Source: Betaproteobacteria bacterium
GTDB lineage: Bacteria; Pseudomonadota; Gammaproteobacteria; Burkholderiales; Burkholderiaceae_C
Assembly: GCA_016704535.1 (NCBI GenBank)
Contig: JADIZZ010000002.1
Location: 248,001-312,000 of the forward strand
Length of the DNA stretch: 64,000 nucleotides
Reading direction: 5' to 3'
In this document: piece after piece, positions 26,790 to 35,902 of the stretch
Layout of the letters: each line of letters begins with the position of its first letter
How positions within the stretch are numbered: the first letter of the stretch is position 1
Position numbers and translations under genes: made by a program
The notes under the pieces: generated by a model
Told to the model about the DNA's origin: nothing
The model's database searches: none
The model's input: the letters and a program-made list of their open reading frames with translations, nothing else

Positions 26790-27932
26790 CTAGACCGGCT
26801 GGCGCTGCCCGTCCTCGAGCTTGAACACCCGTGCCGGCGCGCCGGCGCCCTGGCCGACGCCGGGCAGGCACACGCCATAGCGGAAGGGCCCTTCCTCGCG
26901 CCCCGGAAACTCGAAGCGCAGGTCGCGGAACCAGGCGCAGCGTTCGCCGTCCGCGTCCTGCTGCACCTGCAGCAGCGCCGGCGTCTGCGCAAACCAGCGG
27001 TAGAAGGCGAAGGGCTCGGCGTTCCAGGCTTCCTGCACCCAGGCCGGCGTGCCGGCCTCGCCGAAGCGCGGCACCGTCTGCCAGACGGCCTGGCCCGCAG
27101 GCAGGTAGGGCGCCGAAAATCGGCGCAGGAAGTGGCTGTCGGCGTCGGCCTGCAGCGCTTCGCTGCGGCGCGTGTTGACGTGGGCGACGTGGTAGCGCTG
27201 GCCGTCGAAGACCGTCACCGTCCAGTTGAAGGGCGAGGCCGGGCGCGGCATCACGGTGACCACCGGCGCGGCCACGCCCAGCGCACGCGCGTGCCGTTCA
27301 CCGATGTCGAGGGCCTCGAACTGCCCGACGGTGGCCAGCCCGACCCAGGCCGCCGCCGCGCCCAGGCCCAAGCCGGCGGGCCAGCGCCGTCGCGGAAAGA
27401 CTGCCGCCAGCGCCAGCCCGGCGAGCAGCGTGCCGGTGAAAGCCAGGTCGATGATGAACATCGAGCCCAGTCCGAAACGCTGGTTCGAGACCGGTGCCAG
27501 CAGCATGGTGCCGAACTGCGTGATCCAGTCGCCGGCGATGTGGATGCCGATGCCGGCGCAGGCGAAGACGTACAGGCTCTTCCAGCCGCCGCGCTGGCCG
27601 CGCGTGACGCGGAAGGCCAGCGCCATCAGCGCCGCGATGCCCCAGGCCCACAGCGGCAGCAGCAGAAGCGAATGCGTGATGCCGCGGTGGTGCAGCAGGT
27701 AGGCAACGTCACCAAAGCTGCGGGCGACGATGTCGATGTCGGGGAAGGCGCCGGCCACCACGCCGACCGCCACGCCCTGCCAGGGTAGCGGTGCTGCCGC
27801 GCCACCGCCCCAGGCGGCCCCGAATCGGCCGGCGGCACCGACACCGGGCAGTGCAGCCAGCGGCACCGGGCCGCGCGCGACGATGAGCCGGGCCACGAGG
27901 GCGCCCGATAGGGCGTGGGTCAGCGTGTCCAT
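26790..27932 (-). CDS. Membrane-bound metal-dependent hydrolase (YdjM/DUF457 family)
   Basis: 380 aa. The N-terminal MDTLTHALSGALVARL, PDIDIV and HHRGITHSLL provide His/Asp ligands typical of the family's metal site, followed by several TM segments (to about residue 215) and a ~160-residue soluble C-terminal domain with VFDGQRYHVAHVNT. Relatives are annotated as inner-membrane hydrolases, LexA-regulated in E. coli; the reaction is unknown. It is convergent with the DUF456 gene and follows the SRAP gene on the same strand after 94 bp. Confidence 0.85.
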   Translation of the reverse strand: MDTLTHALSGALVARLIVARGPVPLAALPGVGAAGRFGAAWGGGAAAPLPWQGVAVGVVAGAFPDIDIVARSFGDVAYLLHHRGITHSLLLLPLWAWGIAALMALAFRVTRGQRGGWKSLYVFACAGIGIHIAGDWITQFGTMLLAPVSNQRFGLGSMFIIDLAFTGTLLAGLALAAVFPRRRWPAGLGLGAAAAWVGLATVGQFEALDIGERHARALGVAAPVVTVMPRPASPFNWTVTVFDGQRYHVAHVNTRRSEALQADADSHFLRRFSAPYLPAGQAVWQTVPRFGEAGTPAWVQEAWNAEPFAFYRWFAQTPALLQVQQDADGERCAWFRDLRFEFPGREEGPFRYGVCLPGVGQGAGAPARVFKLEDGQRQPV

Positions 27933-28026
27933 CGGCGCGAAGCATGGCGCAAGTGCGAAGACGTTGCGGGGCCTGGGGCTGCGCGCGGGCGCGCCAGTGT
28001 CGGCAGCCCCGTGACCGTTCGCGGCC

Positions 28027-28737
28027 TCATCCTGCGGCGGCGGGCGCGTCGGCCAGGGGTTCGATCAGCGCCTCGCCTTCGGCCGTGCCGCGGCTGACGG
28101 CGCGCGACACCGGCCAGGCCCGTAGCAGTTCGGGCGGGCAGGACAGCAGCATCGGCGCCAGCGTGGCCGCATCTTGCTGGCCACGCGACAGCCAGGCGCT
28201 CCAATGTTCGGGCTGCAAGAGGACCGGCATGCGTTCGTGGATGGGCGCCATCAGGGCGTTCGCCACGGTGGTGATGATGCAGCATGTGAGTACCCACTCA
28301 GCTTCATCGCTTGGCCGCCAGGCTTCGAAGAGCCCGGCCATCGCCAGCGGCGCGCCGTCGGCCGCGCTGAAGTACCAGGGCTGCTTGGGCGTCTTCGCGG
28401 GCAGCCCTGCAGCGGGCGCCTGCCACTCGTAGAAGCCGCTGGCCGGCAGCAGGCAGCGGCGGCGCCGTGCGGCCTGGCGGAACGAGGGTTTGTCGAACAC
28501 GCCCTCGGCGCGTGCGTTGTTCAGTTTGTGGCCGATGCTGGCGTCCTTCGCCCAGTGCGGCACCAGGCCCCACCGCATGAGTTCGGCAACGCGCTCGCCT
28601 TCCCGCGTTTCGTAGACCACCGGCACGGCGGACTGCGGCGCGATGTTCCAGCGCTTCGGGAAAGGCACCACGCGCGTCAGGCTGAAACCCGAGACCAGCG
28701 TCTGGGGGTCGTAGGCCACGACGTAGCGTCCACACAT
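28027..28737 (-). CDS. SRAP domain protein (YedK/HMCES family)
   Basis: 236 aa. Protects abasic sites in single-stranded DNA by forming a covalent DNA-protein crosslink. Catalytic residues are intact: Cys2 in MCGRYV (exposed after Met removal), Asn in WNIAPQ, Glu in ASGFYEW and His in IHERMP. The insert ARRRRCLLPASGF is typical. Length is close to E. coli YedK (222 aa). It is divergent from a small gene at 28915 and upstream of the YdjM-type gene, which may share a DNA damage context by inference. Confidence 0.95.
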   Translation of the reverse strand: MCGRYVVAYDPQTLVSGFSLTRVVPFPKRWNIAPQSAVPVVYETREGERVAELMRWGLVPHWAKDASIGHKLNNARAEGVFDKPSFRQAARRRRCLLPASGFYEWQAPAAGLPAKTPKQPWYFSAADGAPLAMAGLFEAWRPSDEAEWVLTCCIITTVANALMAPIHERMPVLLQPEHWSAWLSRGQQDAATLAPMLLSCPPELLRAWPVSRAVSRGTAEGEALIEPLADAPAAAG

Positions 28738-28811
28738 GGCCGCATGGTGCCATGCGGAAGGTGCCGTCGCGCCCGGTCAGGTCCCACGCACCCGCCGGCC
28801 TCCCCCGTTCG

Positions 28812-28832
28812 GGGCCCCCGGGCCGGGGGCCC
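28812..28832. repeat. Near-perfect G/C palindrome
   Basis: GGGCCCCCG, loop GGC, CGGGGGCCC: a 9-bp stem in the divergent gap between the SRAP gene and the following small gene. It may be a REP-like hairpin or terminator structure; there is no T-run. Confidence 0.5.
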
Positions 28833-28914
28833 GCCGCCGCCCGCCCTCGGGGCGATGGTGACGGCCCCGGTGCATCGCGACGATGGCGTTACCCCATCCC
28901 ACCGGGAGCCCGCC

Positions 28915-29190
28915 ATGAACCTGATCAGCCTTCTTCCCTGGCGCCGCAAGCCCAGGTTGCATTGCGCCCGGCCGCCCGACGCGGCCGTGTTGCCCGCACT
29001 CGACGGCGACGGCGACGACCGGCCACGGGCCTGCGGCTGGTTCGATTCCAGTCACGACCTGCAGCACGGCCTGAGCGTGCATGAACACGCCAGCCCCGAC
29101 ACGCTGGCGCGTGAGCTGCCTCTGGCCAACTGGCTGGACCTGCAGCTCTCGGGCTGGCGCGCCAGCGCGCCGTTGGCCAACCAGGCCTGA
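28915..29190 (+). CDS. Small hypothetical protein
   Basis: 91 aa from the ATG at 28915, preceded by GGGAGCC about 6 nt upstream. The N-terminus (MNLISLLPWRRKPRL) is a short hydrophobic-basic segment; the middle is Asp/Ala/Arg-rich and the end has WFDSSHDLQHGLSVHEH and LANWLDLQLSGWRA. No domain is recognised. Codon use is like its neighbours and the gene stands alone between two divergent/same-strand genes. It is probably real but its function is unknown. Confidence 0.6.
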   Translation: MNLISLLPWRRKPRLHCARPPDAAVLPALDGDGDDRPRACGWFDSSHDLQHGLSVHEHASPDTLARELPLANWLDLQLSGWRASAPLANQA

Positions 29191-29246
29191 GACCTCGACC
29201 GGGTGCAGGCATCATCGCGAAGGTGCGTGAAGACACGGAGCGAACG

Positions 29247-30524
29247 ATGACGATCTGGAGATGCGCCGCCCTGATGGCTCTGGCGGCAACAGCCCTGCTT
29301 GCCGCCTGCGGCGGCGGTGGCGCCGACCGCACCAAGGCCCAGGTGCGGCTGGTGAATGCCAGCAGCGGCTATGCGCAGCTGGACTGGCGTGTCGACGACC
29401 AGCTTCGCCAGGGGGCGGTGGCCTATGGCGAAACCGCCAGTTATGCCGAGGCCGACCCGGGCAAGACGAACACGCTTTCGCGTGCCGGTACGGGCACGGC
29501 GCTGCTCACTTTCAATCCCGGTGTCTCCGAGCGCAAGCACTACACGCTGCTGGCCTACGGGCCGCAGGGCGGCCTGAAGCAGCTGCTTCTGGACGACAAC
29601 GCCGGCGCCCCGGCCGACAACCGCAGCCAGCTGCGTGTGGTGAACGCCGCGCCCGACGCCGGCGCACTGGATGTCTACCTCACCGGTGCGGCCGACACAT
29701 TGGCCGAGTCGGTGCCGGTGCAGGCGGGTGCGGCCGTCGACGCCGTGGGCGCCTGGCTCACCGTCAACAGCGGCAGCTACCGGCTGCGCGTCACGGCCAC
29801 CGGCAGCAAGACCGACTTGCGGCTGGACGTTTCGGGCCTGGCGCTGGCCAGCAGGCAGGTGGTCACGCTGGTGCTCTCGCCGGCCACTGGGGGCATGCTG
29901 GTGCAAGGCCTGGTGCTGACGCAGCAAGGTGCCATCGCCGCGCTGGCACCGACCCAGGCACGTGTGCGCGTCGTGGCCGGGCTGGCCGATACGGGCAGCG
30001 TCAACCTGCGCGTGGGCGGCGCGGCGGTGCTGTCGAACGTCAACGCGCCGGCCGTCACGCCCTACACGCTGGTGCCCGCCGGCGAACAGGCCGTGGTGGT
30101 GTCGGTCAACGGCAGTGCGCAGCCGGGCAGCAGCGTCATGCTGACGGCTGGCGCCGACTACACGATGCTCGTCTATGGCGCCGCCGCCGCCGCGCAGGTG
30201 CGCTGGCTGGGCGACGACAACAACCTGCCCAGCGACCGCACGCGCGCCAAGCTGCGCCTGGTGAATGCCGTCGAAGGGCTGAGCGGGCCGCTGTCGCTGA
30301 GCGCCGACTTCGCACCCGTGGCCGACGGCGTGGCGGCCGGCACGGCGTCGGCCTACGGCGGCATCGACGCCACGACGACGGCGCAGCTGTCGGTGTCGGC
30401 GGCGGGCACGGCCGCGCCGGTGTTCAGTGCCGTCGACCAGACTTTCGTTGCGGCGGCGAACTACACCGTCTTCCTGGTTGGCAGCGCCACCGGCCCGGTG
30501 GGCATCGTGCGCAAGGACCGCTGA
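29247..30524 (+). CDS. DUF4397 domain lipoprotein
   Basis: 425 aa from the ATG at 29247, which has GGAG 7 nt upstream; a GTG at 29223 lacks support. The signal peptide ends in LLAAC, a lipobox, so it is an exported lipoprotein. Four repeated DUF4397-type beta modules are visible through recurring VRLVNAS, LRVVNAAPDAGALDVYLTG, VRVVAGLADTGSVNLRVGG and LRLVNAVEGLSGPLSL, each spaced about 100 residues. The function is unknown; such proteins are surface or periplasmic. A hairpin-rich 21-bp gap separates it from the convergent pirin gene. Confidence 0.88.
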   Translation: MTIWRCAALMALAATALLAACGGGGADRTKAQVRLVNASSGYAQLDWRVDDQLRQGAVAYGETASYAEADPGKTNTLSRAGTGTALLTFNPGVSERKHYTLLAYGPQGGLKQLLLDDNAGAPADNRSQLRVVNAAPDAGALDVYLTGAADTLAESVPVQAGAAVDAVGAWLTVNSGSYRLRVTATGSKTDLRLDVSGLALASRQVVTLVLSPATGGMLVQGLVLTQQGAIAALAPTQARVRVVAGLADTGSVNLRVGGAAVLSNVNAPAVTPYTLVPAGEQAVVVSVNGSAQPGSSVMLTAGADYTMLVYGAAAAAQVRWLGDDNNLPSDRTRAKLRLVNAVEGLSGPLSLSADFAPVADGVAAGTASAYGGIDATTTAQLSVSAAGTAAPVFSAVDQTFVAAANYTVFLVGSATGPVGIVRKDR

Positions 30525-30545
30525 GGCTGCGGCCCGCGGCGCCGG

Positions 30546-31400
30546 CTACGCCATCCGGCCGGCGTTGAAGTCCTCCACGGCCTGGAAGATTTCCTGGTTC
30601 GTGTTCATCACGAAGGGCCCGTACTGGGCGATGGGCTCCTTCAGCGGCTGGCCAGCCACCAGGATGGCGCGCGCGCCTTCCGGCCCGGCGCGTAGCACGA
30701 TGCCGTCGCTGCCCGGCGAGTTCGCCAGGATGGCCATGCGGCGTGTGCGCACGCCGGTGTCGCCGACGGCCAGTTCACCGCGGTAGACCACGACGAAGGC
30801 GTTGTGCGCCGCTGGCAGCGGCTGCGCGAACGTGGCGCCAGGCTGCAGGTGCAGGTCGAGGTAGAGCGGTGCCGTGGCCTCGCGTTGCACGGCGCCCTGG
30901 ACGCCATGGCTCGCGCCTGCGATGACACGCGCGACGACGCCTTCGCCCTGCCATTCGGGCACTTCGGCGGCGGCGATGTCGCGGTACCAGGGCTCGCACA
31001 TCTTGTCGCGGCCGGGCAGGTTCAGCCAGAGCTGGAAACCTTCCATCGCGCCTTCTTCCTGCTCGGGCATCTCGCTGTGGATGACGCCGCGGCCGGCGGT
31101 CATCCACTGCACGCTGCCAGGCACCAGCAGGCCGTTGTTGCCGACACTGTCGCGATGGCGCATGCGGCCCTGCAGCATGTAGGTGACGGTCTCGAAGCCC
31201 CGGTGCGGGTGGTCGGGAAAGCCGCCGATGTAGTCGCCCGGGTTGTCGGTGCCGAACAGGTCGAGCATCAGGAAGGGGTCGAGCCGGCGCTGCAGGTCTT
31301 GCGCCAGCAGGCGCGTCATCCGCACGCCGGCACCGTCGCTGGTGGCCTGGCCCTGGATGACACGTTCGACGTTGCGCGGGGTGGTGACGGTGGAGTCCAT
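30546..31400 (-). CDS. Pirin family protein
   Basis: 284 aa bicupin from the ATG at 31400. The N-terminal cupin has FPDHPHRGFETVTYMLQG (two metal His) and MTAGRGVIHSEMPE with the further His and Glu ligands, and the C-terminal cupin ends GPFVMNTNQEI. Bacterial pirins show quercetin dioxygenase activity or regulate metabolic enzymes. The gene is divergent from the DUF427 gene (114 bp). The open frame extends upstream into antisense sequence and is trimmed. Confidence 0.93.
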   Translation of the reverse strand: MDSTVTTPRNVERVIQGQATSDGAGVRMTRLLAQDLQRRLDPFLMLDLFGTDNPGDYIGGFPDHPHRGFETVTYMLQGRMRHRDSVGNNGLLVPGSVQWMTAGRGVIHSEMPEQEEGAMEGFQLWLNLPGRDKMCEPWYRDIAAAEVPEWQGEGVVARVIAGASHGVQGAVQREATAPLYLDLHLQPGATFAQPLPAAHNAFVVVYRGELAVGDTGVRTRRMAILANSPGSDGIVLRAGPEGARAILVAGQPLKEPIAQYGPFVMNTNQEIFQAVEDFNAGRMA

Positions 31401-31514
31401 GACAGGCAATGTAGTGCCGGCGTGCCGGTCTCGGGTTGCACGGGCTTGCACGCAGCGTTCAGCGAGGCCGGTGGTAACCTGCCGCACGAGCCCGGGTGCA
31501 CAGGAGAAGCAGCG

Positions 31515-31796
31515 ATGAAAGCAATCTGGAAAGGCGTGGTCGTGGCCGAGAGCGACGATACCGTGGTGGTGGAAGGCAACCACTACTTCCCCGCCAGTGC
31601 CATCAAGCCCGAGTACCTGCTGCCCAGCAACACCAAGACCATGTGCAGCTGGAAGGGGCAGGCGAGCTACCACACGCTTTTCGTCAACGGCGACGCGAAT
31701 CCCGACGCCGTCTGGACCTATCCCGACCCCAAGGAAGCGGCGGCGAACATCAAGGGGCGCGTCGCGTTCTGGAAGGGCGTGCAGGTCGTCGAGTAG
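31515..31796 (+). CDS. DUF427 family protein
   Basis: 93 aa. The whole protein is one DUF427 domain: KAIWKGVVVAESDDTVVVEGNHYFP, PSNTKTMCSWKGQASYHTL and the AVWTYPDPKEAA segment are diagnostic. The fold is a small beta-rich barrel and its function is unknown. The start has AGGAGAAGC about 5 nt upstream. The neighbour pirin gene is divergent. Confidence 0.92.
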   Translation: MKAIWKGVVVAESDDTVVVEGNHYFPASAIKPEYLLPSNTKTMCSWKGQASYHTLFVNGDANPDAVWTYPDPKEAAANIKGRVAFWKGVQVVE

Positions 31797-31840
31797 GGCG
31801 CGAGCCCGGGTCACGCTGACGCACCGAGCGCGAGGAAGGC

Positions 31841-32617
31841 TTGGCCGAGGCCGGCACGGCAGAGGGGCCTGACCCGGCCGCAGCGGCGCCGCTGGGCGCC
31901 ACTCACCGCCGCCGCCTGCGCGAAGTTTGGCGTTCGGCCGGCTGGCCCTGCCACGACGCCATCGAACTCGACCTGCTGGCCACCGGACTGCTGAGCCGGC
32001 ACTGGGACGCTGACGGCCGCGAGACGCTGCGTCTCACCGACGCCGGCATCCACTTGCTGGCCGCGACGCGGCGACGCAACCAGGCCGCCTTCGACGCCCA
32101 CGAGGCCCTGGTGGCACGCGTGGCTCTGGAGATGCAACGCGCCGGGCGCATCGTCTGGCGCGGCCTGAGCTTGCGCGCGCCGCTGCCGCGCGACGACGGC
32201 GGCACGACCTGGGCGATGGCCATACCCGATGTCTACTCCATCCGCCACACGACCCTGGAAGACCAGGTCGAGCCCATCGCGCACGAGATCAAGGTCAGCC
32301 GCGCCGATCTGCTTTCCGACCTGCGCCGCCAGGCCAAGGCCGCGGCCTACCTGGCCGTGGCCAGCCAGTGCTGGTACGTGCTGCGAGAGGGCATCGCCAG
32401 CGCCGACGAGGTGCCGGCGGCCTACGGCGTGATCTTCGCCGGCGCGCACGGGCTGGACGTGGCACGCGCCGCGCCGAGGCGCCCCCTGCGCCTGCCGCTG
32501 GCGGTGTGGATGGCACTGGCGCGCGCGGCGCCCGAGCGTCGCGACGACGACGAGCCGCAGGAAATGCTGGGTGATTCGGCTGCTCCACCCGATGGAGGTG
32601 GGTTTGCGGCTCCGTAG
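31841..32617 (+). CDS. Winged-helix / PD-(D/E)XK-like protein (MmcB-related)
   Basis: 258 aa from TTG at 31841 (AGGAAGG just upstream). Residues ~23-75 look like a winged helix-turn-helix (REVWRSAGWPCHDAIELDLLA.. then LRLTDAGIHLL). Residues ~125-205 match a PD-(D/E)XK nuclease core: Asp130 in IPDVYSI, Glu149-x-Lys151 in HEIKVSRADLLSDL, followed by a helix and CWYVL, as in MmcB-type DNA repair proteins. The enzyme activity is inferred, not shown. It stands alone after the DUF427 gene; the C-terminus is low complexity. Confidence 0.65.
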   Translation: MAEAGTAEGPDPAAAAPLGATHRRRLREVWRSAGWPCHDAIELDLLATGLLSRHWDADGRETLRLTDAGIHLLAATRRRNQAAFDAHEALVARVALEMQRAGRIVWRGLSLRAPLPRDDGGTTWAMAIPDVYSIRHTTLEDQVEPIAHEIKVSRADLLSDLRRQAKAAAYLAVASQCWYVLREGIASADEVPAAYGVIFAGAHGLDVARAAPRRPLRLPLAVWMALARAAPERRDDDEPQEMLGDSAAPPDGGGFAAP

Positions 32618-32677
32618 GATGTGCGCGATGTCCGAGCAACAACTGGCACCGGCGCCGCGCTCCGGAGAGGGATTCCC

Positions 32678-34063
32678 ATGTGGTCTTGGCTGAAGCGCAT
32701 GGTGGGGGCGCCCGCGGCGCCCGTGGCCTTGGCACGGACGGGCACGGCGCCACCGGCGCACCCCAGCTCGCCGCCCGCACCGCGCCCCGCGCCGCCCGGC
32801 GCGGGCCTGTCCTCACCGGCGCGTGTGCCGCTGGTCGCCGGCGCCGCCGCTGCAGCCGTGGCCGAGCCCGCGGAGACCCTGCCCGGCTTCGGGCCGCGGC
32901 GGCCGTTGGTCGGGCGTCAGGGCCAGGTGGCGGGCTTCGAGCTGCGCCTGGCGCCGGCGGCTGAACGTTTCCTGGCGTAGCGCGGCGACTCACCCGGCGC
33001 CGCCGTGCACCATGCAGCGCTGCTGGCGGCGGCCAGGGACGTCACCGCCAGCGGCCGCGCGGCGCTGCTGAAGATGCCCGCCGTGATGCTGGCCCGGCCG
33101 AGCGTGGCCGACGGCGTGGGCGCCGGCATGTGGCTGCTGGTCGACGACCTGGCCGCCGTGCCTGCCGAGACGGCCGCGGCCCTGCGCAGCCGAGGCGCAC
33201 TGCTGGGCGTGGCCGACGGCCCGCCCACGGCCGCGGCGTCCCCCGACTTCATCGTGGCGCAGGCCGGCGTGGGCAGCATCGACACCCTGCTGCTGTCGGC
33301 CCAGCGCTGGCGCGAGGTGCTGCCGCGCGTGGCCATCGTCGGCCTGGGTTTCGAGCACGTGGAAGACATGGAAGCCGCGCTGCGCGGCGCCGTCACCCTG
33401 GCCGGCGGTCAGCTCGGCCGCAGCCGCGACGCCCCGCCGCCCAAGCCGCTGGGCGCCGCCGCGCACCGCATCTGCGAACTGCTGAACCACCTGGCGATGG
33501 ACCGCGAGACCAGCGTCGTCGCCGAGGCCGTGCGCGGCGACGCGGCGCTGACCTACCGCCTGCTGCGCTACGCCAACAGCCCGGCCGTGGGCGCGAAGCA
33601 GGGCGTGGAGACGATCGATACCGCGGTGGCGCTGCTGGGCCGGCTGGAGCTGCGACGCTGGTTGTCGGTGCAGCTGATGCTGTCGGCGGGCAGCGCGCGG
33701 CAGGCGGCGAAGGCGCTGGAAGAAGGTGCGCTGGTACGCGGGCGGGTGCTGGAGGGCATCGCACGAGCGCGGGGTGAAGACAACCCTGGCGCGCATTTCA
33801 CTCTGGGCCTGCTGTCGGTGATCGAGCCGCTACTGCAGGTGCCGCTGGCCGATGCCATTGCGCCGTTGCGCTTGGCGGAGGCGGCCAACGAAGCGCTGCT
33901 GCGCCGCGCGGGGCCCTGGGCCGACCGCCTGGCCTTGCTGGATGCGCTGGACGGGGCCGACACGGCGCGGGCCGAAGCGCTGGCGGTCGCGCTCGCCATA
34001 GGCGAGCGTCTGCCGACCATCGTCGACGACGCCTGGGGCTGGGCTTCGCAGCTCCAGGACTGA
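32678..34063 (+). pseudogene. HDOD domain protein interrupted by an in-frame TAG
   Basis: One continuous frame of 461 codons from the ATG at 32678 (GGAGAGG upstream) is cut by a TAG at 32978-32980; the next frame-matched start-like region is near 33005. Before the stop: MWSWLKRMVG, an Ala/Pro linker and RRPLVGRQGQVAGFELRLAP, the degenerate EAL-like start of YuxH-type proteins. After it: the rest of that domain and the HDOD domain AHRICELLNHLAMDRETSVVAEAV, LLRYANSPAVG and TAVALLGRLELRRWLSV. The two halves align head-to-tail across the stop, so a single nonsense change or a base-call error is the simplest reading. Confidence 0.8.
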
Positions 34064-34249
34064 GATCTACGACGATCAGAGCCGCCCTTGCTGCGCGAGG
34101 CGCGAGCGGTCGCACAGCGCGGGCACAGGGCCGCTTGGGGTGTCGCGCATCCCGAACTTCGGCGAAAGTCGGACAATGAAGACACAGCCGCCTTCATGAC
34201 GACCCGCTTGAGGGGTCGGCAGAGGTCGCCCTTCCGGAGCCTCCCTTCC

Positions 34250-35848
34250 ATGAAGCCCTTGATCCTCGCTGCCTGCATCTCGGCTGCATTGCAACTCGCC
34301 GCGCCCGCCCACGCCGCCCCCGGCCTCCCCAGCACCAACGTCGCCTGGCAACCCGCCGCCGCCGACGCCGACATCGACCGCGCCTTCGCCCAGGCCCGCG
34401 CCGAGAAGAAGCCCGTGCTGCTGTACTGGGGCGCCACCTGGTGCCCGCCGTGCAATCAGCTCAAGGCGACGCTGTTCAACCGCGCCGAGTTCGCCGCGCT
34501 GTCGAAGAACTTCGTCGCCGTGCACGTCGATGGCGACCGCCCCGGCGCGCAGAAGCTGGGCCGGCGCTTCAAGGTCAGCGGCTACCCGACCACCGTGCTC
34601 TTCACGCCCGAAGGCCAGGAGATCACGCGCTTGCCCGGCGAAGTCGATGCGCCGCAGGCGCTGGCCGTGCTGCAGCTGGGCCTGAACGGCGGCCGGCCGG
34701 TGAAGGCCGTGCTGGCCGACGCGCAGGCGGGCAAGGCGCTCTCGGCCGGCGACTGGAAGCTGCTGGCCTTCTATTCCTGGGAAACCGACGAGTCCCAGGT
34801 CGTGCCCAAGGCCGATGTGCCCGCCACGCTGGTGGACCTGGCGCTGCGCCACACCGCCAGCCCGGCCGCCGTGGCCAACGCCGACAACGAGATCACCACC
34901 CGCCTGTGGCTGAAGGCCTTGTCGGCCAGCGACGACGGCAAGGGCGTGAAGCCCGACGCCGCGCTGCGTGAACGGGTAAAGCGTGTGCTGGCCAGCCCGG
35001 CGCTGTCTCGCGAGCACATCGACGCGGTGGCCCAAGGCGCCACAGACATCGTGCGCACGCTGGAAGAGGCCGGCAGCGCGGGCCGCGCGCCGCTGGTGGC
35101 CGCCTACGACACCGCGCTGCAGCGCCTGCAGGCCGATACCACGCTGTCGCGCGGCAACCGGATGGACGCGCTCTACGCGCGCATCCAGCTGGCGCGCCTG
35201 GACGTGCCCAAGGAGACGGTGCAGGTGACGCTGCCCGAGCCGCTGCTGAAGGACGTGCGCGAATTCGTCGCCCGTGCCGACCGCGAGATCACCGACGGCT
35301 ACGAGCGCCAGGCCGTCATCACCTACGCCGGCGGCGCGCTGGGCCAAGCCGGGCTGTGGGCCGAGAGCGAAGCGCTGCTGAAGGCCAATCTCGCCAAGAG
35401 CCATTCGCCGTACTACCTGATGAGCCAGCTGGGCAGCAACGCGCGCAAGCTGGGCAAGAAGGACGAGGCGCTGCAGTGGTACGGCCAGGCCTTCGAGAAG
35501 AGCGAAGGCCCGGCGACGCGGCTGCAGTGGGGTGCGGGCTACCTGGCGGCGCTGGTGGACCTGGCACCGCAGGATGCGCCGCGCATCGAGAAGACGGCTG
35601 CGCAGCTGCTGGCCGAAGCCGCCAAGGACAAGGGCGCCTTCGAGGGCCGCAGCGTGCGTTCGCTGCAGCGCGTGGGCACCAAGCTCATGACCTGGAACGC
35701 CGACGGCAAGCAGGCCGCCACGCTGAAGCGCCTGCAGACGCAGCTGAACGGTGTGTGCGCCAAGGTCGACACCGCCGAAGGGCAGCGTTCGGCCTGCCAG
35801 GCGCTGTTGAAGCCGGCGGCGAAGGAGGCAGCCAAGAAGGCGGCCTGA
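34250..35848 (+). CDS. Exported thioredoxin-fold protein
   Basis: 532 aa from the ATG at 34250. A signal peptide (MKPLILAACISAALQLAAPAHA) directs it to the periplasm. Residues ~45-150 form a thioredoxin domain with the active site WCPPC in GATWCPPCNQLK, and cis-Pro in VSGYPTTVLFTPEG. Residues ~160-520 are a helical region with TPR-like patterns (for example ALGQAGLWAESEALLKANL). It probably reduces or isomerises disulphides of secreted proteins; the partner is unknown. It is followed 54 bp later by a glutaredoxin-like gene. Confidence 0.88.
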   Translation: MKPLILAACISAALQLAAPAHAAPGLPSTNVAWQPAAADADIDRAFAQARAEKKPVLLYWGATWCPPCNQLKATLFNRAEFAALSKNFVAVHVDGDRPGAQKLGRRFKVSGYPTTVLFTPEGQEITRLPGEVDAPQALAVLQLGLNGGRPVKAVLADAQAGKALSAGDWKLLAFYSWETDESQVVPKADVPATLVDLALRHTASPAAVANADNEITTRLWLKALSASDDGKGVKPDAALRERVKRVLASPALSREHIDAVAQGATDIVRTLEEAGSAGRAPLVAAYDTALQRLQADTTLSRGNRMDALYARIQLARLDVPKETVQVTLPEPLLKDVREFVARADREITDGYERQAVITYAGGALGQAGLWAESEALLKANLAKSHSPYYLMSQLGSNARKLGKKDEALQWYGQAFEKSEGPATRLQWGAGYLAALVDLAPQDAPRIEKTAAQLLAEAAKDKGAFEGRSVRSLQRVGTKLMTWNADGKQAATLKRLQTQLNGVCAKVDTAEGQRSACQALLKPAAKEAAKKAA

Positions 35849-35902
35849 GGCTGCCTGCCCCTTGCGCCCACGCCCGTACTTCGAAGAAACCGGAGTTGAA
35901 CC

